Assembly: GCA_947448135.1 (NCBI GenBank)
Contig: CANFLZ010000017.1
Coordinates: 1-43,836 of the forward strand
From: Flavobacteriales bacterium
GTDB taxonomy: Bacteria > Bacteroidota > Bacteroidia > Flavobacteriales_D > Sanyastnellaceae
Reading direction: 5' to 3'
DNA: 43,836 bases
This document shows positions 25,810-34,548 of the stretch, in pieces. Positions within the stretch are counted from its first letter, which is position 1. Every line of letters begins with the position of its first letter. The translations under genes and the position numbers were made by a program. Below the pieces are notes generated by a model. It was not told the DNA's origin, made no database searches, and saw only the letters and a list, made by a program, of their open reading frames with translations.

Positions 25810-27057
25810 TTGTTTCGCAAGATTACCAGTAAAATAAAAGAGCTCAAGCTTGGACAAAGCGCGTTACTTGCTGGATCTGCTGGCATTGGCCAAGCGATCT
25901 CTTATGTTTTCATGCCCGTTCTATCTCGGGTATTCACGACCGAAGATTACTCAACCTTTTCCTTGTTCTATGCTTGGATAGTTCCATTGGCTGTTTTTTC
26001 AACTTTCAGAATGGAATTCGCTATTCCACATCAATCCGACACAGAGAAAAGATTTTCAACTGCCCATCTAGCCATTAAGAATTCCATGTATTTAACCCTG
26101 ATCATTACTGCTGTGTTGATCTTGGGATACGCATTTGGCTATTTTGAACATCCCGAAATGTGCCTTTGGTTGCCCCTTGGCATTTTGTCTATTTCCATTC
26201 CGCAGATTTTATATTTCCTGAGCACACGAGAAAATCAATACAAACAAAGTGGGCTTTATCGAATCATCAACAATCTTGTACTGCAATCTGTCACTGCTCT
26301 TTTGGGATGGATGGCATGGGGAAGCAATGGTCTTATCATAGGCATGCTCATCGGACAGTTGGCTGGAGCGCTGACACTCGTTATCGGAAATTTTCGAAAA
26401 CTTGTACACGCGCGTTCTGAACATTCATGGCCAAAATCTCTTCAAGAATTTAGATCGTACATCCTCTATAGCACTCCCCAGGGGTTGATAGAAACTCTTC
26501 AACTGAGTGGAACTATTTTTGTCATTTACGCACTTTTTGACGAGCCATATCCCGGTCTTTTTTACCTATGCTGGCGCATACTTCAGTCGCCTATTTCGCT
26601 GATCAGCAACACCATTTTTGTTGTGCATTACAACAATGCCTCACAACTGCACAATCAAAATGAAGATTACCAATGGCTCATCAAAAAAACTGCGAAACTT
26701 TTGTTCGTTGTAGGAACTTTTATTGGCGCGATTCTCTTCCTTTTTGGACCTCCACTGTTCGCTTTCTTTCTCGGTGAACCCTGGCGCGAGGCAGGAGAGA
26801 TTGCCAGGATCCTTTCAGTTTGGTTCGTTTTCCAATTTGCAGTTACTCCATTTTCATTTGTCGCGATTTTAGAGAAACAACAACGCACCGCCTTCCTACT
26901 TTCCGTCATTGACATTCTAATCAAGTTGCTGAGTTTAATGGTAGGGAGCTATTTTCACTCCATCCAAATCGGACTTGTTTTGTATTCTATCTCCAGCTCA
27001 CTATTACTTCTCTACACCTATTTCTGGTACCTAAAAAAATCAAAAAAACATTCTTGA
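25810..27057 (+). CDS. Polysaccharide flippase (Wzx-like, MATE/MVF superfamily)
   Basis: A 415-residue membrane protein with about 12 hydrophobic segments, resembling oligosaccharide flippases that move lipid-linked repeat units across the inner membrane. It begins LKLGQSALLAGSAGIGQAISYVFMPVLSRVFTTEDYSTFSLFYAW, the standard N-terminal pattern in pieces. It starts at TTG 25810, since an in-frame TGA lies at 25804-25806 and no ATG is nearby. It is the first gene of the surface-polysaccharide cluster, followed 68 bases later by a Wzy-like protein. Confidence 0.88.
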   Translation: MFRKITSKIKELKLGQSALLAGSAGIGQAISYVFMPVLSRVFTTEDYSTFSLFYAWIVPLAVFSTFRMEFAIPHQSDTEKRFSTAHLAIKNSMYLTLIITAVLILGYAFGYFEHPEMCLWLPLGILSISIPQILYFLSTRENQYKQSGLYRIINNLVLQSVTALLGWMAWGSNGLIIGMLIGQLAGALTLVIGNFRKLVHARSEHSWPKSLQEFRSYILYSTPQGLIETLQLSGTIFVIYALFDEPYPGLFYLCWRILQSPISLISNTIFVVHYNNASQLHNQNEDYQWLIKKTAKLLFVVGTFIGAILFLFGPPLFAFFLGEPWREAGEIARILSVWFVFQFAVTPFSFVAILEKQQRTAFLLSVIDILIKLLSLMVGSYFHSIQIGLVLYSISSSLLLLYTYFWYLKKSKKHS

Positions 27058-27125
27058 TAATGTTTTAAAGTCCTCGCCGGGTCCATGACATATTGGACTA
27101 ATTTGACACAAAATTAAAGGCAACT

Positions 27126-28769
27126 TTGGGATTCATTGTATTGATATCATTACTCATCATCACGACCGTCATGTTGGTGAATCAAATTCGTATTTGGCGT
27201 ATGATGCCCAATATCGTTTTACCCATTTTTGTTGGAATATTCTATTATTGGTCACTTGCCGGCGCATGGGTTTTCTTGCTCGATCAAAGCGTTAGTTGGG
27301 GACCATCCATTGGCATACATTACCATTATTTATTAGAAAAAATGTTCATGGTTCAGTTGGACGTGGACTACCTGAAAAGCATTTGGATGATTGGTGGATT
27401 TTTAATCATCCTCCAGCTCTGTCTTTCATTCATCCTAAAAAAAATCAGACCCACTATCCCACCTTCGTATGATTGCGGAACACGATCGGTGAATGTATAT
27501 GCTTTTTTTGCCAGCTTTTTTTTGATCATGTCCTTCATTGTTGTGAAAGATGTCGTTGCGTATTCTCTGATATTGAACGAATCGATATACCTCAACATTC
27601 GATCACCCTACGTTTCATTTTATTCGATCCATCAGATTTTTAATTGGGGATTGGTGCTATGCCTTACACTGCCACTCGCGATCCAACTAAGAAACAAAAT
27701 CAAGTCACAACAAAAGCTTCATCTCACTTGGTTCTATTGGATCATCTTTGGAATCAGTCAATTTTATTTGATCTTTATAGGAACGAGGCATGAAGTTTTT
27801 ATCTGCGGCTTATTTTTGATGATCTTCATCGCTTATCCCTATCATTCAATTCGGTCAAACTGGAAAACATTTTTTGGAATTTTCTCTGTTTGGATTGTCA
27901 TCCTCGGTTTAAATGATCCCGTCAGAAGTTTAGCGCCTGTTCTTGGCAAATCTATTGGTTTGACACAACTGTTATCTTCACCTTCGCAAAAAGAATCTGC
28001 CTCGTATTATCAAGGTGACAGAAGCTTTTTAAGACACCATGATTCTGAGCTAAGCAGAAAAAACATCGCTACAAAAAATGCCAAGGATACGACCTTCATT
28101 GTGGGGTCAGATACCTTGATCATGAAGGTTGTGGAATTTGAAGCACAACGAAAACTGGAACCAGAATGGATTCAATTCGAAGGCAAATCCTATAAAATTC
28201 CCAACCCACACGTATCAACGAAGTACCAGATCAGCAGCACCAGTGAAAAGATCTTTTCTGCGGTTAGTGGCATGATATTCAGCAATGAACTATTCGCTGG
28301 GCACTTCTCCATGTACGGTGTATTACATTACAACATTCCACCTTCATACGGTATTAGTTTCAAGAATCTGCTGTACTCATTTGTTCCATCCTTTATCAAA
28401 AAAGAAAGACCCCAAGACGCATACGGATATTATGCGCAATCATTGAATTTACCATCGGATCAAGGGTTCACCATCAATCACATCACAGCTTGGTATCTGA
28501 ATTTGGGCTTGATTGGCTTGATAGTAGGCCCCATCATTTTGAGCATAGTCCTTTTATTCCCTCTTCTCATGCAGGACAAATATTGGAATCGTCTTCCATC
28601 GATAACACCCTTGTTGCTTGTGGTTCTGATAGGTTGTATGGGATCCATATTGGTTAGGACTGGCCCTGAAGGATTCAAGTCTATTTTATATGAAGCCATG
28701 ATTATTCCATTGGGAATTATGGGCATTCATCAAATCGTTCTACAATTTATTTCTCGATTCAAATCATGA
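27126..28769 (+). CDS. O-antigen polymerase-like membrane protein with large external loop
   Basis: A 547-residue protein with about ten membrane segments and one long hydrophilic loop of roughly 180 residues (about residues 262-440) before the final three spans. The topology fits Wzy-type repeat-unit polymerases, which polymerise sugar repeats in the periplasm. I recognise no catalytic motif and make the call from topology and neighbours. The start is TTG 27126 (an in-frame TAA is at 27099); the later ATG 27171 would cut off the first hydrophobic segment. Its end overlaps the GT4 start by four bases (ATGA). Confidence 0.72.
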   Translation: MGFIVLISLLIITTVMLVNQIRIWRMMPNIVLPIFVGIFYYWSLAGAWVFLLDQSVSWGPSIGIHYHYLLEKMFMVQLDVDYLKSIWMIGGFLIILQLCLSFILKKIRPTIPPSYDCGTRSVNVYAFFASFFLIMSFIVVKDVVAYSLILNESIYLNIRSPYVSFYSIHQIFNWGLVLCLTLPLAIQLRNKIKSQQKLHLTWFYWIIFGISQFYLIFIGTRHEVFICGLFLMIFIAYPYHSIRSNWKTFFGIFSVWIVILGLNDPVRSLAPVLGKSIGLTQLLSSPSQKESASYYQGDRSFLRHHDSELSRKNIATKNAKDTTFIVGSDTLIMKVVEFEAQRKLEPEWIQFEGKSYKIPNPHVSTKYQISSTSEKIFSAVSGMIFSNELFAGHFSMYGVLHYNIPPSYGISFKNLLYSFVPSFIKKERPQDAYGYYAQSLNLPSDQGFTINHITAWYLNLGLIGLIVGPIILSIVLLFPLLMQDKYWNRLPSITPLLLVVLIGCMGSILVRTGPEGFKSILYEAMIIPLGIMGIHQIVLQFISRFKS

Positions 28770-29734
28770 AAATTTTGCATGTCATTCCTCGCCACCCTTC
28801 TCCATCAGGGTTTGTCTTTGCAAAAAGGCAAGTCCAAGACCTCGAGTTGGAAGGACATCAAAACGAAATTTTCTACTTTGATACAACAATATCCGTTCGT
28901 GGTTTCCTGTTTCAACATCGTGCTTTTAAAAAGCAAATCAACAAATTCCGACCTGATGTTATTCATTCCCATTATGGAACCTTCACCGGATTTTTCGCAT
29001 CATTTGCACACCATATTCCTTTCGTAATCACCTTTCAAGGAAGCGACATTCTTCAAACACAGGACATTCATCCCTGGCGAGAGAGATTGGGGAAATGGAT
29101 GAGCAAAAGGGCCGCAAGAAAAGCCAAAGGGATCATTTGCGTCAGCCCAAAAATGCTAGCGCTATTACCCGTTGGCAAAGAGAAAGCAAGCATCATCCCT
29201 TGCGGAATTGACATACGCGTTTTTCAACCCATGAACAAAATCGAATGTCAAAATAAATTGGGGCTTGCCACAGATAAATCCTATCTGTTTTTTAACGCCA
29301 ACAATCCATTGGTCAAACGTTTGGATATTGCTCAGGCAGTGATTCAAATGTTGCAGACACAATTTCCAGTTGAACTTTTATCATTGAACGGCAATGTTCA
29401 TCCCGATGAAATACCCACCTATATCAACGCCTGTAATGCAGTGCTGCTTTGTTCTGATAGCGAAGGGAGTCCAATGATTATCAAAGAAGCTTTGGCCTGC
29501 GAGATTCCCATTGTCAGTGTGTCAGTTGGGGATGTGGCTGAAAGAATCACTGGTGTCATGAATTGTTTTATTGTACCACAAGATATCCATGCCATTCACG
29601 ACCAATTGGAATCGATTTTAAAAGGAGGCCAACTATCAACGAATGGAAGAGAAAAACTAAAAGCGGACGAATTGGATTCTATAACAACGATTCGAAAAAT
29701 CATCAACGTCTACCAACAAGCAATTCATGATTGA
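28766..29734 (+). CDS. Glycosyltransferase family 4
   Basis: A 322-residue GT-B glycosyltransferase. N-terminal KILHVIPRHPSPSGFVFAKRQ and HSHYGTFTGFFA, followed by FQGSDILQ, are typical of family 4 acceptor-side segments; the C-terminal donor site is CSDSEGSPMIIKEALACEIPIVS, with the EX7E-like pair of acidic residues. It is cytoplasmic-face and would build the repeat unit. Start ATG 28766 overlaps the preceding stop. It sits between two polymerase/ligase-like membrane proteins. Confidence 0.92.
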   Translation: MKILHVIPRHPSPSGFVFAKRQVQDLELEGHQNEIFYFDTTISVRGFLFQHRAFKKQINKFRPDVIHSHYGTFTGFFASFAHHIPFVITFQGSDILQTQDIHPWRERLGKWMSKRAARKAKGIICVSPKMLALLPVGKEKASIIPCGIDIRVFQPMNKIECQNKLGLATDKSYLFFNANNPLVKRLDIAQAVIQMLQTQFPVELLSLNGNVHPDEIPTYINACNAVLLCSDSEGSPMIIKEALACEIPIVSVSVGDVAERITGVMNCFIVPQDIHAIHDQLESILKGGQLSTNGREKLKADELDSITTIRKIINVYQQAIHD

Positions 29735-31023
29735 TGATGAATAAAACAATTACATTGCCCTCACTATACCATTATTTAATCGCATTCTGTGCGTTATTGA
29801 TTGGCGCATATTCCAAAATTATTTTGATTGGTATTGTCCCACTGATTTTGACTATTGCCTGGGGATGGCGGAAGGAAGAATTCACTTTCCAATTTCAGAA
29901 AGAGCAATGGGGATGGATCATTTTGTATTTGATCTATTGCACATTCTCGCTTGTATTTTGGGATGCTCACCTAACGCCTCGACAAATAGAGTACAAACTC
30001 GCTTGGGTCATCTTTCCGTTGCTATTTTCATTTCGACCGAAATTTCAGATTCAAAAGCACTATCTTTTTTATGGTTTTGCTTTGGGTATCATCATCGCCT
30101 CGTTACTGGGAATTGTGAAGGCTTCCAACGCTGTCCGTCTTAGTGGATTTTCAATGGCCAATATCAGCTCAAGTAACATTTGCATCAATCATCCAACTTA
30201 TTTTTCTGCTGGCGTTATTGTATTGTTGATGATGACGCTATTGGAATGGAAAGAAGGCGGATTGAAGAATTGGTCGCGTGGGTCAATTTTTCTCTTTATC
30301 TCCTTCCTTCTTGTCATGATTGTGCTGAGCTACTCCATGGCCAGCTTTTTATTCTTAGGGATCTTAGGCATGATCATCTGGATTTACTTCTACAAAAAGA
30401 AATCAAGAACATGGAAACGCGCGTTATTCTTCATAGGAATTCCCGTTGCTTTGATAGCAGCTATTTCCCAAGTGCGAATCGTTCAAGAAGAATTTTCGAA
30501 TTCTTTCCGAGCATTGAATCAATACGTTAAAAATCCAACAGCATTCATTCAAGACAAAGCCAAGGAGCACAATGGTGATGAGATCCGATTGATCATGTGG
30601 ACGGCGTCATTTCAAGAATGTGTAGAACATCCACTTGGAGTTAGTCCTACACAAATTGGACATCACCTCAGTGAACGACTTGTCGCATTTCATCAAGTCG
30701 ATATCGCTAAAAAAAATTCCTTTGGCGAAGTACAATACAATCCCCATAATCAATTTCTACAAATTGCATTGGAGGTCGGGGTTTTACCCTTGTTATTTTT
30801 CATTGCTTTGCTTTTTCAAATATTCACTTTAGGGAAAAAGAATCAAGTCTACATGCTTTGCGGAATCGTTTTACTTTTGGCTTTTGAATGTTTGTTCGAG
30901 TCGATGTTACAAAGACAAACGGGCATCGTCACGTTTACATTTTTCATTTCCTATTTTGTTTTTTTGTACCACACAAAAAATTCAAATATCAACCCCAAAT
31001 CCATCAACCATAAGCACACATGA
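29734..31023 (+). CDS. O-antigen ligase family protein (Wzy_C domain)
   Basis: A 429-residue membrane protein with about 10-12 hydrophobic segments and a Wzy_C/O-antigen ligase signature: NHPTYFSAGVIVLL in the middle and, in the last third, EHPLGVSPTQIGHHL plus YNPHNQFLQIALEVGVLPLL (the PHNxFLQ-like motif). The family transfers polysaccharide to lipid A core or joins repeat units. Start is ATG 29734, sharing one base with the GT4 stop; ATG 29737 is equally possible. The next GT4 gene begins within its stop (ATGA at 31020). Confidence 0.9.
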   Translation: MMNKTITLPSLYHYLIAFCALLIGAYSKIILIGIVPLILTIAWGWRKEEFTFQFQKEQWGWIILYLIYCTFSLVFWDAHLTPRQIEYKLAWVIFPLLFSFRPKFQIQKHYLFYGFALGIIIASLLGIVKASNAVRLSGFSMANISSSNICINHPTYFSAGVIVLLMMTLLEWKEGGLKNWSRGSIFLFISFLLVMIVLSYSMASFLFLGILGMIIWIYFYKKKSRTWKRALFFIGIPVALIAAISQVRIVQEEFSNSFRALNQYVKNPTAFIQDKAKEHNGDEIRLIMWTASFQECVEHPLGVSPTQIGHHLSERLVAFHQVDIAKKNSFGEVQYNPHNQFLQIALEVGVLPLLFFIALLFQIFTLGKKNQVYMLCGIVLLLAFECLFESMLQRQTGIVTFTFFISYFVFLYHTKNSNINPKSINHKHT

Positions 31024-32234
31024 CGAGTCAAATCAAAAACATCTGGTTTGTTTCGCAATACGCTGGAGCGCCCACAATTGGCATGCAGTACCGACAGTTT
31101 CTTTTTTGCACTGAATTGCAAAAAAGAGGTCATCGCGCATCCATTATCTCTTCAAAGTTCTCGCATTTGTACAACCAACTTCCTGAAAAAACAGAACAAA
31201 CGATCGAAGGTGTTTACTACCATTGGGTAGACACGCCGAAATATAAAAAGTCCATTTCGATTGGCCGTTTTTGGAATATGTTGGTCTTTGCATTCAAGAT
31301 ACTTTTTTTGAATGATAAAAACTTAGGAGTTCCAGATTTGATTGTGGTATCCTCACCTTCCATGCTTCCCATCGTGGCAGCTTTGAGATGGCGTAAGAAA
31401 TTCCGATGCAAAGTATTTTTTGAGGTGCGGGACATTTGGCCATTAACCTTGCAGGAATTGGGCGGACTTTCTGCCTTCCATCCGCTTGTTTTATTCATGC
31501 GTTATTTTGAAAAAATGGCCTACAAAAAAAGTGATCTTGTCTTGTCACTTCTTCCCAATTCGAAAGATCATTTTGAAGATGGAGGAATGTCGTCAAACAA
31601 ATTTCGCTATCTGCCCAACGGAGTAGAGGCTGACAAAGTGAATTCCCCGAATGAAAATTGGAATTGGAACTGGGACTTGCCTTTAAAAGAAAATGATTTC
31701 GTCATCGGTTATGGCGGAAGTATAGGAAAAGCAAACGCCCTGCACTATTTGATAGATGCTGCGAGAAAACTACAAACGCACGACAACATTCATTTCGTTA
31801 TCGTTGGAAAAGGAGATGAATTGAGCAACTTGAAGAGTCAATCCAGCGATTTAAAGAATGTCCATTTCTTGCCTCCGATGGAGAAATCCAAATTTTTATT
31901 GACCATCGAGAAATTCAATTTATGCTACATTGGATTAGAGAGAGAACCCCTTTTTCGATTTGGTGTTTCACCCAATAAACTCTTTGATTATATGATGGCC
32001 AAAAGACCCATTTTATTCTCGATAGATTCTGGCAATAAACCCGTCGATGAAGCGCAATGCGGTTGGAGTGTTCCTTCAGGAGATGTCAATGCCATAACGC
32101 AAGCCATTTTGGAGGCCAAACAACAGTCCAAAGAACAATTGAATGTGTTGGGCAACAATGGGTACAATTATGTCATCAAAAACCATAGTTATACCATACT
32201 TTGTGATCAACTTTTAAGCTGGCTCAATGAATAA
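31020..32234 (+). CDS. Glycosyltransferase family 4 (WbuB/WcaI-like)
   Basis: A 404-residue GT-B glycosyltransferase. It has IWFVSQYAGAPTIGMQYRQF at the N-terminus, EVRDIWPLTLQELG in the middle (a WbuB-type acceptor motif), and GYGGSIGKANALHYLIDA followed by GVSPNKLFDYMMAKRPILF at the donor site. Such enzymes often add N-acetylfucosamine- or hexosamine-type sugars, but the substrate cannot be read off. It overlaps its neighbours on both sides (ATGA upstream, eight bases downstream), within one operon. Confidence 0.92.
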   Translation: MTSQIKNIWFVSQYAGAPTIGMQYRQFLFCTELQKRGHRASIISSKFSHLYNQLPEKTEQTIEGVYYHWVDTPKYKKSISIGRFWNMLVFAFKILFLNDKNLGVPDLIVVSSPSMLPIVAALRWRKKFRCKVFFEVRDIWPLTLQELGGLSAFHPLVLFMRYFEKMAYKKSDLVLSLLPNSKDHFEDGGMSSNKFRYLPNGVEADKVNSPNENWNWNWDLPLKENDFVIGYGGSIGKANALHYLIDAARKLQTHDNIHFVIVGKGDELSNLKSQSSDLKNVHFLPPMEKSKFLLTIEKFNLCYIGLEREPLFRFGVSPNKLFDYMMAKRPILFSIDSGNKPVDEAQCGWSVPSGDVNAITQAILEAKQQSKEQLNVLGNNGYNYVIKNHSYTILCDQLLSWLNE

Positions 32235-34548
32235 ATACTTTCTTTTCATGTTAATGGCTGTCACACAACTTACCACGTTTGCACAACGACAAATCAGTTT
32301 GGGGAACGATTGGTTTTTTGCTGCTGCCAATGATCCTGTAAGTTTTCCCGCTCATGTTCCCGGGAACATTTTTATCGATCTCCAACAAAATAACCTCATC
32401 GAAAACCCATTGCTGGGCATCGGTGAAGAGAAGGCGCAATGGGTCAGTCATCAGGACTGGGAATACCAGATCAAAGCAGTTAAAAAACCCTTGTTCAAAG
32501 CCAATCAAAGAATCATATTGCATCTTCCCGAGATGGACACTTATTGCGATGTTTATGTAAACAATCAACTCTTGCTCAGGACTGACAATGCTTTTATTCA
32601 TTGGAAAGTAGATGTAACAGAACAGTTGCAGGCTGAAAACGACTTCAGGTTTGTTTTTTATTCCCCCTATAAAATCGCGGCCCAAAAACTCAAACAGATT
32701 TCTTATCCCATTCCTGGCGACAGCATTCGCGCAGTAACCCGAAAACCCCAATATGAATTTGGTTGGGACTGGGGACCAAAATTGGCCGGTTGTGGCATAA
32801 GACAAAATCCATACTTCGAAATTCAAGGTGAATTTGCCATTCAAGAAGCTTTGATCAATCACCCCAATCGAATGAATGAGCCCTTTTCTTGTCAAGTCAA
32901 GGTGTACAATCCCAACAATCAAAAATATATTCTCCGAATTGTCGATATTACCGAACCAGGAAAATCGGAACAGCTGACTAATGCGGAAATTTCAAGTGAA
33001 CAACCGAAAAAAATTGATTTCCAATTGAACTCAAAAATCCTTTGGAACGTCGGCGCTGATGCACAAAACAGCCTTCGTAAAATACGAATCGAGATTATTC
33101 ATGATAACATTGTCATGGATTACAAAGAATTGATTACAGCTCCACGTACAATTGAATTGATACAAGAAAAAGACAAATGGGGTACCTCCTTCTATTTTCG
33201 ATTAAATGGCAATAAGACCTTTATCAAAGGAGCCAACTACATTCCCATCCGTTATTTCCATGAGCAAGCAACAGAGGCAGATTATCGGACATTGATGGAT
33301 CGCTGCAAAGCTGCTAACATCAACATGTTGCGTGTATGGGGAGGAGGTATTTATGAACCAGATATTTTCTACCAACTTTGTGATGAATATGGCATCATGG
33401 TATGGCAAGATTTTATGTACGCTTGCTCCATGTATCCAGGAGATGAAGGATTCTTGAAAAATGCGACATTAGAAGCCGAAGAACATGTGAAGCGCTTGAG
33501 TCACCATCCCTGTATGGCGTTGTGGTGTGGTAATAATGAAAACAGCGAAGGATGGGAACGTTGGGGATGGAAAATAGGATTGAGTCAACAAAACGAAAAG
33601 AAAATTCAAAAGGCATACAACGATCTATTTGTGAAAATTCTGCCCAACACCGTACAAAATTTCTCGCACACACCCTATTGGCCATCCTCTCCACTATGGG
33701 GAAGAGGAGATGCTCGATCTCTCGTAGAAGGCGACAGCCATTACTGGGGTGTATGGCACGACGCCGAAAATTTTGAAGTACTAATGACAAAAATTCCAAG
33801 ATTTATGTCTGAATTTGGAATGCAAAGTTATCCTTCAGAAAAAGTAATGAATGAGATGTGCACAGAAGGAACATACCATCCCAAAGATCCTGGAATTTTG
33901 GTTCATCAAAAGCACAATCGGGGATTTTCGCTCATGCATCAATACATGCAATACTGGCATCCCATGGGAGAAACATTGAACAATGAGGATTATGGTCGAC
34001 TAACGCAATATGTTCAAGCAGAAGGAATGACCATGGGAATTGAGGCGCAGAGAAGACATTCGGATAAATGCGGAGGCACCATGTTTTGGCAATTGAATGA
34101 TGTGTGGCCTTCATTCTCATGGAGCGCCATGGATTGGCATTTTGAACCCAAACCGTTCTTGGAACAATTGACCTACGCTTATGGACCGTTTCTCGCCTCT
34201 AGCGAATGGAACGGAAAAGAATGGCAATTGTATATCATCAATGAATGGGGAAATTTACCCAAGACTTCGATCCAAATACAGTATGTCAAAGATGACAAAA
34301 TTCTACATACTTGGAAATTAGAAAAAGACATCACCAACGGATCCCAGATTGTATTTAAAACCAAAGAAATACAACCCACTGTTGACGCCAAATTCATTGT
34401 TGTCTGCACCCATAAGAATCTGCCTAATGGTCAGTACATCCGGGAAATGAAATCAAAAGGTTATTCAGAATCCTTCATGGTTCCCACCGTGAACAATGGC
34501 CATTGGAGTTGCTCTCCTATACCCATTCACAGCACCATCAAGGAATAG
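32227..34548 (+). CDS. Secreted GH2 beta-mannosidase-like glycoside hydrolase
   Basis: A 773-residue exported glycoside hydrolase of family 2. Residues 1-19 are a signal peptide ending FA-Q. An N-terminal sugar-binding jelly-roll and an Ig-like domain precede the TIM barrel. The proton donor is Glu438 in WCGNNENSEGW and the nucleophile is Glu529 in SEFGMQS, the spacing and context seen in beta-mannosidases. It would release terminal beta-mannose in the periplasm. The start overlaps the upstream GT4 stop by eight bases, an unusual coupling of degradation to biosynthesis. Its 3' end overlaps the convergent PD40 gene by 11 bases. Exo-beta-D-glucosaminidase is a weaker alternative. Confidence 0.9.
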   Translation: MNKYFLFMLMAVTQLTTFAQRQISLGNDWFFAAANDPVSFPAHVPGNIFIDLQQNNLIENPLLGIGEEKAQWVSHQDWEYQIKAVKKPLFKANQRIILHLPEMDTYCDVYVNNQLLLRTDNAFIHWKVDVTEQLQAENDFRFVFYSPYKIAAQKLKQISYPIPGDSIRAVTRKPQYEFGWDWGPKLAGCGIRQNPYFEIQGEFAIQEALINHPNRMNEPFSCQVKVYNPNNQKYILRIVDITEPGKSEQLTNAEISSEQPKKIDFQLNSKILWNVGADAQNSLRKIRIEIIHDNIVMDYKELITAPRTIELIQEKDKWGTSFYFRLNGNKTFIKGANYIPIRYFHEQATEADYRTLMDRCKAANINMLRVWGGGIYEPDIFYQLCDEYGIMVWQDFMYACSMYPGDEGFLKNATLEAEEHVKRLSHHPCMALWCGNNENSEGWERWGWKIGLSQQNEKKIQKAYNDLFVKILPNTVQNFSHTPYWPSSPLWGRGDARSLVEGDSHYWGVWHDAENFEVLMTKIPRFMSEFGMQSYPSEKVMNEMCTEGTYHPKDPGILVHQKHNRGFSLMHQYMQYWHPMGETLNNEDYGRLTQYVQAEGMTMGIEAQRRHSDKCGGTMFWQLNDVWPSFSWSAMDWHFEPKPFLEQLTYAYGPFLASSEWNGKEWQLYIINEWGNLPKTSIQIQYVKDDKILHTWKLEKDITNGSQIVFKTKEIQPTVDAKFIVVCTHKNLPNGQYIREMKSKGYSESFMVPTVNNGHWSCSPIPIHSTIKE

